64,000 bases of DNA. Source: Betaproteobacteria bacterium (GTDB lineage Bacteria > Pseudomonadota > Gammaproteobacteria > Burkholderiales > CAIKXV01). The notes beneath the pieces are model-generated. The model did no database searches and was not told the DNA's origin. It was given only the letters and a program-made list of their open reading frames with translations. Made by a program: the position numbers and the translations under genes. This document shows, one piece after another, positions 1 through 8,160 of the stretch; positions within the stretch are counted from its first letter, which is position 1, and each line of letters opens with the position of its first letter. The stretch lies in NCBI GenBank assembly GCA_947458265.1, contig CANGYF010000019.1:1-64000 (forward strand). Direction: 5' to 3'.

Positions 1-479
1 TAGGCGGGCGAGGAGGTCGCATGCACGGTACGCCCGGAGATAGACGCGATGTTGATGATGCGCCCGGCCTTCGACGCCTTGAGCGCCGGGATCGCCGTCT
101 TGCACATCAGGAAGGTGCCGCGCAGGTTGAGCGCGATCACCTTGTCGAACTCCTCGACCGGCATCTGCTCGATGTTGAGCATCTTCGTGTAGCCGCCGGC
201 GCAGTTGACCAGCACGTCGAGGCCACCGAGGGTCGAGGTGACCTCCGCGATGGCCGCCTGCACCGAGGCCTCATCGGAAATGTCGCAATGCACGAAGCGC
301 GCGGCATGGCCTGCAGCCGACAATTCGGCCGCCAGGGCCTCGGCGTCTGCCCGTGCGATGTCGACCAGCGCCACCTGCGCGCCCTGCGCGGCGAACTCGC
401 GCGCAGCCACCGCGCCAATGCCGGAGGCTGCCCCGGTGATGGCCACCACCCTGCCCTTGAGTTCCGGATATGCGGCCAT
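1..479 (-). CDS. SDR family oxidoreductase (3' end cut by window edge)
   Basis: This is a short-chain dehydrogenase/reductase, a cytosolic NAD(P)-dependent oxidoreductase. The reverse-strand reading from the ATG at 479 opens with a short lead-in, then the glycine-rich cofactor motif TGAASGIG at about residues 15-22, an aspartate ending beta-2 (VALVDIA), the CDISD acidic motif, the NCAG version of NNAG, and RIINIASISG leading to the catalytic serine. The window ends before the Tyr-x-x-x-Lys pair, so activity cannot be judged. An AGAAAGG ribosome site lies just upstream. It is divergent from the spermidine-synthase-like gene, and the two share a 98-base intergenic region with a TATAAT box. The substrate cannot be named. 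Confidence 0.88.
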   Translation of the reverse strand, partial: MAAYPELKGRVVAITGAASGIGAVAAREFAAQGAQVALVDIARADAEALAAELSAAGHAARFVHCDISDEASVQAAIAEVTSTLGGLDVLVNCAGGYTKMLNIEQMPVEEFDKVIALNLRGTFLMCKTAIPALKASKAGRIINIASISGRTVHATSSPA

Positions 480-496
480 GTGTACCTTTCTTGGGG

Positions 497-523
497 TTGG
501 TGCGTTGAGACAGTCCATATAAT
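497..523 (+). promoter_or_regulatory. Probable sigma-70 promoter of the 578 gene
   Basis: A perfect TATAAT box is at 518-523, with TTGGTG at 497-502 as a possible -35 box at a short 15-base spacing. The start codon is 54 bases downstream. The same AT-rich core read on the other strand gives TATTAT, so the divergent SDR gene may use an overlapping promoter. Confidence 0.4.
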
Positions 524-577
524 ACGAGGTTTGCTGCGGCTGGCCGAAGACGCGCACCCCGAACCCGAGGACACCCG

Positions 578-2620
578 ATGTACCTTTATGCCGTAACGAT
601 CTTCTTCAGTGCGTTCCTGCTGTTCCTGGTGCAGCCGCTGATCGCCAAGCAGATCCTGCCCTGGTTCGGTGGTTCGTCCGCGGTCTGGACCACCTGCCTG
701 GTGTTCTTCCAGAGCGTGCTTCTCGCGGGATACGCCTACACCGACTGGACCACCCGGCGCCTGGCACCGAAGAAGCAGGCCTGGCTGCACATCGGTCTGC
801 TGGTGGCGAGCCTCGCGGTGCTGCCGATCATCGCCGACGCGTCCTGGAAGCCGTCCGGCGACGAAGATCCCGCCCTGCGCATCCTGGGCCTGCTGCTGGC
901 CACCATCGGCCTGCCCTACCTGCTGCTGTCCACCACCGGCCCGCTGGTACAGGCCTGGTTCGCGCGCACGTTCAACGATGCCGTGCCCTACCGGCTGTTC
1001 GCGCTGTCCAACCTGGCATCGATGCTCGCGCTGCTGTCCTACCCGGTCGCGATCGAGCCGTGGGTGAACACCGTCGCGCAGTCATGGGGCTGGTCCGCCG
1101 GCTACCTGGTGTTCGTCGCCTTGTGCGCAGCCGCCGCCGCCTACGGGCTCAAGACCAGCAGCGTGCCGGTCGATGTCGCGCCCTCGCGCGTGGTGCACGC
1201 CGCGGGCGATGCGGCCGGGCAGCCGCCCACCTGGGGCACGCTGCTGATGTGGCTTTCGCTGTCGGCGATGGGTTCGGTGCTGCTGCTCTCGCTCACCAGC
1301 CACATGACCCAGAACATCGCATCGGTACCGTTCCTGTGGATCGTTCCGCTGTCGCTGTACCTGCTGACCTTCATCCTGTGCTTCGACTCGCAGGGCTGGT
1401 ACCGGCGTACGCCGCTGATGCTGATCGGCGCGGCGCTGCTGTGCGTGATGGCCTGGGGCCTGCACTCGAACGAGATCGCGCTGAACATCAAGGTCGCGAT
1501 CCCGCTCTACTTCGCGGGCCTGTTCGTGCTGTGCATGTTCTGCCACGGCGAACTGACGCTGATCAAGCCGTCGCCGCGCTACCTGACCACCTTCTACCTG
1601 ATGATCTCGCTGGGTGGCGCGCTCGGCGGCCTGTTCGTCGGCGTGCTCGCGCCGCATGTCTTCAGCGGCTACTGGGAATTGGGCATCGGCTTCACCCTGG
1701 TCTCGCTGCTCGCGCTCATCCGGGTGCGCAAGGCACCGATCTACGCGCTGGTGGTGGCGGTCGGCGTGCTGGTGTTCACGACCATCCAGTCGGGCATCTA
1801 CGTGAAGGAGAAGCTGGCCGATTCGCTGACGATCCAGCGCAACTTCTACGGCGTGGTGCGGGTGAAGGACTACGGCGATCCGAAGACCGATCCCGATGCC
1901 GTGCGCAGCCTGGTCCACGGCATGATCCTGCACGGCGAGCAGCGGCTCGACCCGGCGCGGAAGATGGACCCGACCAGCTACTACGGTCCGGCCTCGGGCA
2001 TCGGGCTGGCGATCAACAACAGCCAGGAAGGCGCGCGCCATGTCGGCGTGATCGGCCTGGGCACCGGCACGCTCGCCACCTACGGCCGTCCGGGTGACCG
2101 CTACCGCATGTACGAGATCAACCCGCAGGTGGTCGATATCGCCTGGTACTGGTTCAGCTTCCTGCAGGATTCGAAGGCCAAGATAGACGTGGTACTGGGC
2201 GATGCCCGGCTGCAGCTCGAGCGCGAGGCGCCGCAGAGCTTCGACGTGCTGGCGATCGATGCCTTCTCCAGCGACTCGATCCCCACCCACCTGATCACGA
2301 AGGAGGCGATGGAGGTCTACCTGAGGCACATGAAGCCCGATGGCGTGATCGCGTTCCACATCACCAACCGCTTCCTCGACCTGCCGCCGGTGGTGCGCCG
2401 CATCGCGGACGAACTGGGCCTGAAGTCGGTCATCGTGTCCGACGAACCGACCGACCGTCAGGACCGATTCCTGTCCAGCTCCGACTGGGTGCTGGTCAGC
2501 CGCAGCGATGCCATGCTGCAGAAGGCGGCGATCAAGGCAGTCGCGCAGCCGGTCGAATCGAAACCGCAGTGGCGGCTCTGGACGGACAACTTCAACAACC
2601 TGTTCCAGATCCTGAAGTAG
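578..2620 (+). CDS. Membrane-fused spermidine-synthase-like protein
   Basis: A 680-residue inner-membrane protein. Roughly residues 1-405 form about ten hydrophobic segments of the kind seen in fused MFS/spermidine synthase proteins. The soluble C-terminal part is a Rossmann methyltransferase-like aminopropyltransferase domain with GLGTGT (about 493-498), YEINP with the ribose-binding Glu513, GDAR with Asp542, and DAFSSD at about 561. The start ATG follows CCCGAGG at a good distance. Family members bind decarboxylated S-adenosylmethionine or a relative, but no other polyamine gene (speA/B/C/D) is nearby, so polyamine synthesis is unproven here. The esterase-like gene follows within a few bases and may be co-transcribed. 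Confidence 0.9.
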   Translation: MYLYAVTIFFSAFLLFLVQPLIAKQILPWFGGSSAVWTTCLVFFQSVLLAGYAYTDWTTRRLAPKKQAWLHIGLLVASLAVLPIIADASWKPSGDEDPALRILGLLLATIGLPYLLLSTTGPLVQAWFARTFNDAVPYRLFALSNLASMLALLSYPVAIEPWVNTVAQSWGWSAGYLVFVALCAAAAAYGLKTSSVPVDVAPSRVVHAAGDAAGQPPTWGTLLMWLSLSAMGSVLLLSLTSHMTQNIASVPFLWIVPLSLYLLTFILCFDSQGWYRRTPLMLIGAALLCVMAWGLHSNEIALNIKVAIPLYFAGLFVLCMFCHGELTLIKPSPRYLTTFYLMISLGGALGGLFVGVLAPHVFSGYWELGIGFTLVSLLALIRVRKAPIYALVVAVGVLVFTTIQSGIYVKEKLADSLTIQRNFYGVVRVKDYGDPKTDPDAVRSLVHGMILHGEQRLDPARKMDPTSYYGPASGIGLAINNSQEGARHVGVIGLGTGTLATYGRPGDRYRMYEINPQVVDIAWYWFSFLQDSKAKIDVVLGDARLQLEREAPQSFDVLAIDAFSSDSIPTHLITKEAMEVYLRHMKPDGVIAFHITNRFLDLPPVVRRIADELGLKSVIVSDEPTDRQDRFLSSSDWVLVSRSDAMLQKAAIKAVAQPVESKPQWRLWTDNFNNLFQILK

Positions 2621-2624
2621 GGGC

Positions 2625-3521
2625 ATGGGCCGGATAATCCGGTCCATGCTCGATTTCCCGTCCCGATCCCGCCGCCGTGCGGTGGGCCTCAGCCTGGCCG
2701 GCTCAGCCACGTGGCTGCTGCAGGCCTGCTCGCCGATCGCCTTCCTCGAACGCCGGGTTCCCGAGGACACCTACCGGCTGGTCCAGGACATCGCCTACGG
2801 CAGCCATCCGCGCCAGAGGCTCGATGTCTACATGCCGCTGGACATGCGCAGGCCGGCGCCGGTGTTCGTGTTCTTCTACGGCGGCGCCTGGACATCGGGT
2901 ACGCGCGGCTTCTACCGTTTCGTCGGTGAAGCCTTCGCCGCACGCGGCATCGTCACCGTGGTGCCCGACTACCGGCTGCATCCCGAAGTCAGGTTCCCGG
3001 ACTTTCTGGACGACAGCGCACGTGCGGTTCGATGGACGCTGGAGCACGCGGCAAAACATGGCGGCGATCCGTCACGGATGTTCATCGGCGGCCACTCGGC
3101 CGGTGCCTACAACGCGGCGATGGTGGCCTTCGATCCGCGCTACGCGCAGGCAGCAGGCTTCGACAGCCGCCGGATCGCCGGCTTCATCGGCATGGCCGGC
3201 CCCTATGATTTCCTGCCACTGACCGGACGGGTCACGCGTGCGGTGTTCGGCTGGCCCGATACGCCACCCGAGACGCAGCCGATCAACGTGGTTGCGAAGG
3301 GTGCGCCGCTCTCGCTGCTGCTCTATGCGAAGCACGACAACCTGGTCGGCCCTCACAACAGCGAGAACATGGCACAGAAGCTGCGCGATCTGGGTACGGC
3401 GGTGGAGGTCGTTCCCTACGAGACGCTCGGCCACCGTACGCTGGTCGGGTCGCTCGCCCGTCCGCTGAACTGGACGGGCGACGCAGCGGACCGGATCGCA
3501 GCATTCATCTCTTCGCCTTGA
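2625..3521 (+). CDS. Alpha/beta hydrolase (carboxylesterase-like), probable lipoprotein
   Basis: A 298-residue alpha/beta hydrolase of the BD-FAE/carboxylesterase type. A basic SRSRRR stretch, a hydrophobic segment and LLQAC with Cys35 resemble a lipoprotein signal. The oxyanion motif is YGGAW at 85-89 instead of the usual HGGxW. The nucleophile is Ser158 in GHSAG. A late Asp (KHDN) and His (GHRT) complete a plausible triad. A second in-frame ATG at 2646 would give a shorter leader (MLDFPSRSRRR) and is also possible, because the spacing of AGGGG to the first ATG is very short. It lies four bases after the spermidine-synthase-like gene. The substrate is unknown. Confidence 0.85.
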   Translation: MGRIIRSMLDFPSRSRRRAVGLSLAGSATWLLQACSPIAFLERRVPEDTYRLVQDIAYGSHPRQRLDVYMPLDMRRPAPVFVFFYGGAWTSGTRGFYRFVGEAFAARGIVTVVPDYRLHPEVRFPDFLDDSARAVRWTLEHAAKHGGDPSRMFIGGHSAGAYNAAMVAFDPRYAQAAGFDSRRIAGFIGMAGPYDFLPLTGRVTRAVFGWPDTPPETQPINVVAKGAPLSLLLYAKHDNLVGPHNSENMAQKLRDLGTAVEVVPYETLGHRTLVGSLARPLNWTGDAADRIAAFISSP

Positions 3522-3695
3522 ACTCGGCGGTGCGCGACGCGCGCAGGGCAGGTCGGGAACGAAAGGCAGGAGCGCAGTGGCACCGTACAGTCGAGGACGA
3601 GGACATGGGCATTCTCCATGGTGCGGAGGAACAGCACTCCACTACAGGCCTGCGCGACCTCGCTGCACCTTGACGCCCGGTGCTAAAGTAACCGG

Positions 3696-5102
3696 ATGAA
3701 CGCCCAGCCCCCTGACCAGCCCACCACGCCGACGCTGGACCTCGCCCGGTTTGCCGCGATGCACGCGGTCAGCCGCGCGCCGGGCAGTCCGTCCGCCGCG
3801 GCCCTGGCCGAAGCGCGCCGCGCCTTCCTCAATTCGTTCGGCTGCATGCTCGGCGGTGCCGACGACCCGGCAGTCGACCTGCTGTGGTCCGCGCTGCAGC
3901 CGCATGCCGGCGCGCCCGCAGCCCGGCTGTTCGGCCGCGGCCAGCGCACCGACGCACTGACCGCCGCGCTGGTCAATGGCTACTCGAGCAACATCCTCGA
4001 CTTCGACGACACGCACCTGGCCACGGTGATCCATCCGGGGCCGGTCTGCCTGTCGGCGGTCCTCGCGATCGCCGAGGCAGGGCCAGACGGACGCGCGAAC
4101 GGCATCCCGGGGCTCACCGGTGCGAAGCTGCTCGATGCCTTCCTGATCGGCATGGAGGTAGCCTGCCGGCTCGGCGTCGCGATCGGTCATGGACACTATG
4201 CCCGAGGCTGGCACATCACCGGTACCTGCGGCGTGGTCGGCGCGGCCGTGGCCACCGGCCGCCTGCTCGGCCTCGACACGGTGAAGATGGCCCACGCGAT
4301 CGGCATCGCCGCGACCTCGGCGACCGGGCTGGGCGAGATGATGGGCGGCATGTCGAAGAGCTACAACATCGCGCGCGCCGGCCGCGAAGGCCTGAACGCT
4401 GCGCTGATCGCGGCCACCGGCTTCACCTCGTCGCTGCGCGCGATCGAGGCACCGCGTGGCTTCGCCGTCGTGCTGGCCGACGGATTCGACGAGGACCGGC
4501 TCACCGGCTCGCTGGGCGAGCGCTGGGAGGCAGCACTCGACACCTACAAGCCCTATCCCTGCGGCATCGTGCTGCACCCGCTGATCGATGGCTGCCTGCA
4601 GGTGGCGGCGCAGTCGGGTGCGCCGGCGGCGGCGATCGAACGCGTCGAGGTGAAGGTGCATCCGCTGGTGATGGTGCTCACCGGACGCACCGATCCGAAG
4701 GACGGGCTCGAGTCGAAGCTCAGCTTCGCGCATGCCTGCGCGGTGGCCCTGGCCGACCGGTCGGCCGGCGTCGATCAGTTCACCGACGCGCGCGCCGTCG
4801 ACCCGGTGATCGCGGCGCTGCGTACCCGCATCCACCCGGTGGTGGACGAGAGCCTGGGGACCGACCAGTCCGCCGTGACGCTGATGCTCGCCGACGGCCA
4901 GCGCTTCGAGGCACGCGTCGAACATGCGACCGGCAGCGTCGTCAATCCGATGTCCGACGCGGCACTGGATGCGAAGTTCATCGCGCTTGCCACGCGCACG
5001 CTCGGCGCAGACGCAGCGCGCACGCTGTGCACGATGTGCCGCGGCATCGACGACCTCGACGATCTCGGCCCGCTGTTTGCGCACGCGGCCGGTGGTGGCT
5101 GA
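3696..5102 (+). CDS. MmgE/PrpD family protein
   Basis: A 468-residue member of the MmgE/PrpD family, which includes 2-methylcitrate dehydratase and cis-aconitate decarboxylase-like enzymes. Family hallmarks are the N-terminal all-helical part with LNSFGCMLGG, NGYSSNILDFDDTH, HPGPVCLSAVLA and GRGWHITGT-like motifs (here ARGWHITGT), GGMSKSYNIARAGREG, and the C-terminal lid region with KPYPCGIVLHPLIDG. The length is normal for the family. No other methylcitrate-cycle gene (prpB, prpC, acnD) is near, so the true substrate is open. Stand-alone paralogues of this kind are frequent in betaproteobacteria. The stop overlaps the start of the next gene by 8 bases, suggesting translational coupling. Confidence 0.9.
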   Translation: MNAQPPDQPTTPTLDLARFAAMHAVSRAPGSPSAAALAEARRAFLNSFGCMLGGADDPAVDLLWSALQPHAGAPAARLFGRGQRTDALTAALVNGYSSNILDFDDTHLATVIHPGPVCLSAVLAIAEAGPDGRANGIPGLTGAKLLDAFLIGMEVACRLGVAIGHGHYARGWHITGTCGVVGAAVATGRLLGLDTVKMAHAIGIAATSATGLGEMMGGMSKSYNIARAGREGLNAALIAATGFTSSLRAIEAPRGFAVVLADGFDEDRLTGSLGERWEAALDTYKPYPCGIVLHPLIDGCLQVAAQSGAPAAAIERVEVKVHPLVMVLTGRTDPKDGLESKLSFAHACAVALADRSAGVDQFTDARAVDPVIAALRTRIHPVVDESLGTDQSAVTLMLADGQRFEARVEHATGSVVNPMSDAALDAKFIALATRTLGADAARTLCTMCRGIDDLDDLGPLFAHAAGGG

Positions 5103-5757
5103 TCCTTTACCCGGCCCGGCCGGCCTGACGCTGCTGGCCATCGCCTGGGCACTGTACTTCTGCCTTCACTCGCTGCTCGCGGCCACGCCGGTGAAGGCCG
5201 TGGTCGCAGCGCGCCTGCCGCGGCTCGCGCCCGCCTATCGGCTGGCCTACAACGGCGTGGCGCTCGTCGCGCTGCTGCCGGTGCTGTGGCTGCAGTGGCA
5301 GTTGTCCGGTGCCCCGCTGTTCGAGATGCCGGTGCCGGTACGACTGGCCTGCGACATCGCGGCCGTGGCGGCGGTGGCCGCCTTCCTCTGGACCCTGCGC
5401 TGGTACGACATGGGTGCGTTCACCGGGCTGCGCAACGAAGCGGCCGATGGCAGTGCCGGCTTCACGCTCTCGCCACTGCACCGGCATGTGCGGCACCCGT
5501 GGTACTTCCTGGCGCTGGTGATCGTCTGGACGCGGCCGATGGATGCGGCCTGGCTGGTGACCTCGATCGCGATCACGCTGTACCTCGTGGTCGGCTCACA
5601 CCTGGAGGACGCGAAGCTGGTGGATACCTTCGGCGAGGCCTACCGACGCTATCGTGAACGGGTGCCCGGGCTCTGGCCGTGGCCCGGGCAGAGCCTGACC
5701 GCCGCCGAGGCCGCGGGATGGATGGCGCGCCACGGAGAACCCGGCGCGAGCGACTAG
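5095..5757 (+). CDS. Isoprenylcysteine methyltransferase-like membrane protein (NnrU/MddA type)
   Basis: A predicted 220-residue integral membrane protein. I start it at GTG 5095, inside the end of the MmgE/PrpD gene; GTG 5092 is equally in frame. About five hydrophobic segments lead to the ICMT-like core HVRHPWYF and, about 50 residues later, EDAKLVDTFGEAYRRYRERV with the acidic residue that binds S-adenosylmethionine in this fold, followed by P-G-L. Relatives include methanethiol S-methyltransferase and NnrU. The methyl acceptor cannot be told from sequence. The overlap with the upstream gene suggests a two-gene operon. Confidence 0.8.
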   Translation: MADPLPGPAGLTLLAIAWALYFCLHSLLAATPVKAVVAARLPRLAPAYRLAYNGVALVALLPVLWLQWQLSGAPLFEMPVPVRLACDIAAVAAVAAFLWTLRWYDMGAFTGLRNEAADGSAGFTLSPLHRHVRHPWYFLALVIVWTRPMDAAWLVTSIAITLYLVVGSHLEDAKLVDTFGEAYRRYRERVPGLWPWPGQSLTAAEAAGWMARHGEPGASD

Positions 5758-5762
5758 CGGGT

Positions 5763-5777
5763 CCGTGCAGGGCACGG
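5763..5777. terminator. Short hairpin between convergent genes
   Basis: CCGTGC, three bases, then GCACGG form a 6-bp stem between the convergent methyltransferase-like gene and the membrane-protein gene. There is no T-run, so terminator function is only suggested by position. Confidence 0.3.
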
Positions 5778-5790
5778 TCAGTACAGAACG

Positions 5791-7164
5791 TCAGTACAGC
5801 AGGTATGCGTACAGGTTGAGCGCGACGATCGACACGCCCAGCATCGTGACGAGGTAGGGCAGGTTCCATCGGATGTAGGTGCCGATCGGGATGCCGTAGC
5901 GTGCCTGCATGGTCAGCACCGTGCCCGAGGTGGCGCAGGCCGGCAGGCCGATCGCCCATGAGCAGAGGAAGGCGAGCGCGAGCAGGTCGGGTTCCGGCGA
6001 CAACGGTGCCAGCCAGACGCCGACCAGCGGGATCGACACGATGGTATGCAGGCCGGCCCAGGCCACCAGCGTGCAGATCACCAGCACGATGCTCGCCTCC
6101 AGTCCACCGAACCTGGTGAACGGTGTACCGATGTCGAACGCGGTGAGCAGCGCCGACAGGCCGGACGCGAGCAGCCCGGCCGCCATGAAGATCCACAGTT
6201 CACCGGCCAGCCCCGGCAGTCGCGTCGGCACATGCCGCTGCAGCCGCGCGGACGCTGCAGACGCGCCCTGCTTCGCCGCCAGCGCAACCCCGGTGATCGC
6301 GATCGCCAGTATCGCGATCACCGGCTGGATCGACCAGGCGGGCTTCCACTCATGGATCGCGAACACGCCGATCGCCAGCACGAACGGGATCCACAGGCCG
6401 CCGACGTCCACCGGATAGCCTTCGAAGTCCCGGGCATGGTCGAAGCGTGCCGTGGACAGCCATGCCCACAGCACCAGGGTCGCGACCACGCCGAGCGGCA
6501 GGCCCATCAGCACCAGGGTGAACAGGCTCGAGCCCTTCGCCACGGTGAGCGCGACCGCCATCGCACCGAGGAACGGCGACCAGAACGCACAGGTGGAGAA
6601 GGCGGTGCCGAGGGCCATCGCCTGCTGGCGGGTGAGCGTGCCTTCCGGCGGCACCGGATAGTCCGGCACCGGCACGCCCGGTCCAGGCGGTCGGCGTAGC
6701 CGGTCTGCCGCGATCAGCGCCGCGGTGAGGTTGATCACGCCGCCGAACAGGTGCACGCCGACGATCGTACGCAGCAGCGCGAGCCGTCCGCGGCGCAGCG
6801 GTGCCGGCTCGCCGTCCGCAGCGCCGTGTGTCTCGCGCACGCTGACCAGCGGCAGGAAGGCGACGCCGACCAGCATCGCGATGATCATCGTGTTCATCGT
6901 GAGCGCGCGCGCAAGCAGGCCCGACTGCCCGTGCATCGCACCCCAGGCCATGCCCGCGGCACCGAGTACGCCCATCACCACCACCATCAAACGCTGGCGC
7001 TGGCCGAGACGGTGCCAGAGCGGGATGGCGGCCGCCCATGCGACCGCACCGGGCAGCCAGTCGGGGATCGTGGGCACGATCTCGGCGGCGATCGCGAGTG
7101 CAACCACCGACATCAGCAGCCAGCCGCTGAGCCGATGCCGACCAGACGGTTGCGGTTCACTCAT
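5791..7164 (-). CDS. Polytopic membrane protein, unidentified (possible transporter)
   Basis: A 457-residue protein with about eleven to twelve hydrophobic segments. The open frame extends upstream, but ATG 7164 (MSEPQPSG) is preferred because it precedes a short cytoplasmic tail and then the first membrane segment. Notable stretches are ALGTAFSTCAFWSPFLGA in mid-protein and WAIGLPACATSGTVLTMQ near the end, where Gly/Pro/Ser-rich breaks in helices resemble the re-entrant loops of ion-coupled transporters such as the DASS or TRAP-M superfamilies. I do not recognise a specific family. It is convergent with the methyltransferase-like gene and divergent from another membrane protein 79 bases away. 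Confidence 0.8.
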   Translation of the reverse strand: MSEPQPSGRHRLSGWLLMSVVALAIAAEIVPTIPDWLPGAVAWAAAIPLWHRLGQRQRLMVVVMGVLGAAGMAWGAMHGQSGLLARALTMNTMIIAMLVGVAFLPLVSVRETHGAADGEPAPLRRGRLALLRTIVGVHLFGGVINLTAALIAADRLRRPPGPGVPVPDYPVPPEGTLTRQQAMALGTAFSTCAFWSPFLGAMAVALTVAKGSSLFTLVLMGLPLGVVATLVLWAWLSTARFDHARDFEGYPVDVGGLWIPFVLAIGVFAIHEWKPAWSIQPVIAILAIAITGVALAAKQGASAASARLQRHVPTRLPGLAGELWIFMAAGLLASGLSALLTAFDIGTPFTRFGGLEASIVLVICTLVAWAGLHTIVSIPLVGVWLAPLSPEPDLLALAFLCSWAIGLPACATSGTVLTMQARYGIPIGTYIRWNLPYLVTMLGVSIVALNLYAYLLY

Positions 7165-7243
7165 GTCACCGACTATAGCAGCCGGTCTGACGCACCTGCC
7201 GGACGCGCTTGCCTGCATCCACGCACGCGGGCACTCTCCACGC

Positions 7244-8017
7244 ATGGGTTCGCTCTTCCTGCTCAAGCTCGCGACGATGCCGCTGGTGATCGTCACCGCG
7301 ACGCTGGCCGGACGGCGCTACGGCGCGGCCGTTGCCGGGCTGATCCTCGGGCTGCCGATCGTGTCCGGTCCGATCTCTGTGTTCGTCGCGGTCGAACAGG
7401 GCATCGGCTTCGCACGCGAGGCAGCTTCAGGCACGCTGCTCGGGCTGATCGCGCTGGCGACCTACTGCCTGTCCTACGGCTTCGCTGCGCGCCGTTTCAC
7501 ATGGCCGGGTGCTCTCGCCTGCGGCCTCTCGGCAACGGCATCCATGGTCTGGCTGCTCGACACGATCGCGCTGCCGGAGTCGGCCGTGATCTGGGTCACC
7601 GCATCGGCGATCGTGGTGGCGATACTGGTCTGCCCGGCACCCGGCCCGGCATTGCGCCGCAAGTCAGCGCCGGCCTGGGACCTGCCCGCGCGCATCGTCG
7701 TATCGACCACCTTCATGATGACGGTGACCCTGCTCGCCGCCTCGATCGGGCCGACGATGACCGGCATGGCATCGACGTTCCCGGTGATGCTGTCGGTGAT
7801 GGCGCCGTTCACCCATCGCGTCGAAGGACAGGCGGCCGTGTTGTCGATGCTGCGCGGCTGCATCGAAGGCCTGGTGACCTTCGCGCTGTTCTTCCAGGTG
7901 CTGAAGATGACGCTGGGTACGTGGCCAGCGCCGCTTGCCTATGGGTTCGCGTTGCTGGCGACGCTCATCGTCGCCGCTGGCGTGCTGACCCTGCAACGCC
8001 GCCGCACCCACCACTGA
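7244..8017 (+). CDS. Hypothetical membrane protein with internal duplication
   Basis: A 257-residue protein of about eight to nine hydrophobic segments. The start ATG 7244 is chosen because MGSLFLLKLATMP begins directly with a membrane segment; the frame is open far upstream, opposite the neighbouring gene. The two halves look alike: the segment after GRRYG, with LGLPIVSGPIS and a following Glu-Gln-Gly, compares with STFPVMLSVMAPF and a following Glu-Gly-Gln, and both are followed by a glycine-rich helix. That pattern is common in transporters built from two inverted repeats. No named family is recognised. It ends directly before a repeat-rich intergenic region. Confidence 0.75.
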   Translation: MGSLFLLKLATMPLVIVTATLAGRRYGAAVAGLILGLPIVSGPISVFVAVEQGIGFAREAASGTLLGLIALATYCLSYGFAARRFTWPGALACGLSATASMVWLLDTIALPESAVIWVTASAIVVAILVCPAPGPALRRKSAPAWDLPARIVVSTTFMMTVTLLAASIGPTMTGMASTFPVMLSVMAPFTHRVEGQAAVLSMLRGCIEGLVTFALFFQVLKMTLGTWPAPLAYGFALLATLIVAAGVLTLQRRRTHH

Positions 8018-8148
8018 AAACCCGGGTCAGACACGGTTTTGCCGGCGCGGCCTAGACGGAAATCCGGGTCAGAGACGATTTTCCCGGTAAGGCCTGGCCA
8101 GTGGCACGCCCGGGGCGGGAAAATCGTCTCTGACCCGGATTTCCGTCT
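8017..8148. repeat. REP-like repeat cluster with a 33-bp perfect inverted repeat
   Basis: Between two convergent genes there is one copy of a GGGTCAGACACGGTTTT repeat (8023-8040), then a perfect 33-bp inverted repeat with arms 8054-8086 and 8116-8148 and a 29-base loop. Each arm contains AATCCGGGTCAGAGACG or its complement. The same core recurs 22 kb away at 30395-30488. The structure could act as a bidirectional terminator. The sequence family resembles REP/RAYT-type palindromes, but no transposase gene is in the window. Confidence 0.85.
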
Positions 8149-8160
8149 CTGAGCCGGAGT

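Noticed and set aside
2633-2648. CCGGATAATCCGG near-palindrome as an operator
   Set aside because: It falls within or beside the start of the esterase-like gene and is a single short copy; not enough to call.
1082-2770. A 562-codon minus-strand frame opposite the spermidine-synthase-like gene
   Set aside because: Composition typical of an antisense shadow, no motif, no ribosome site.
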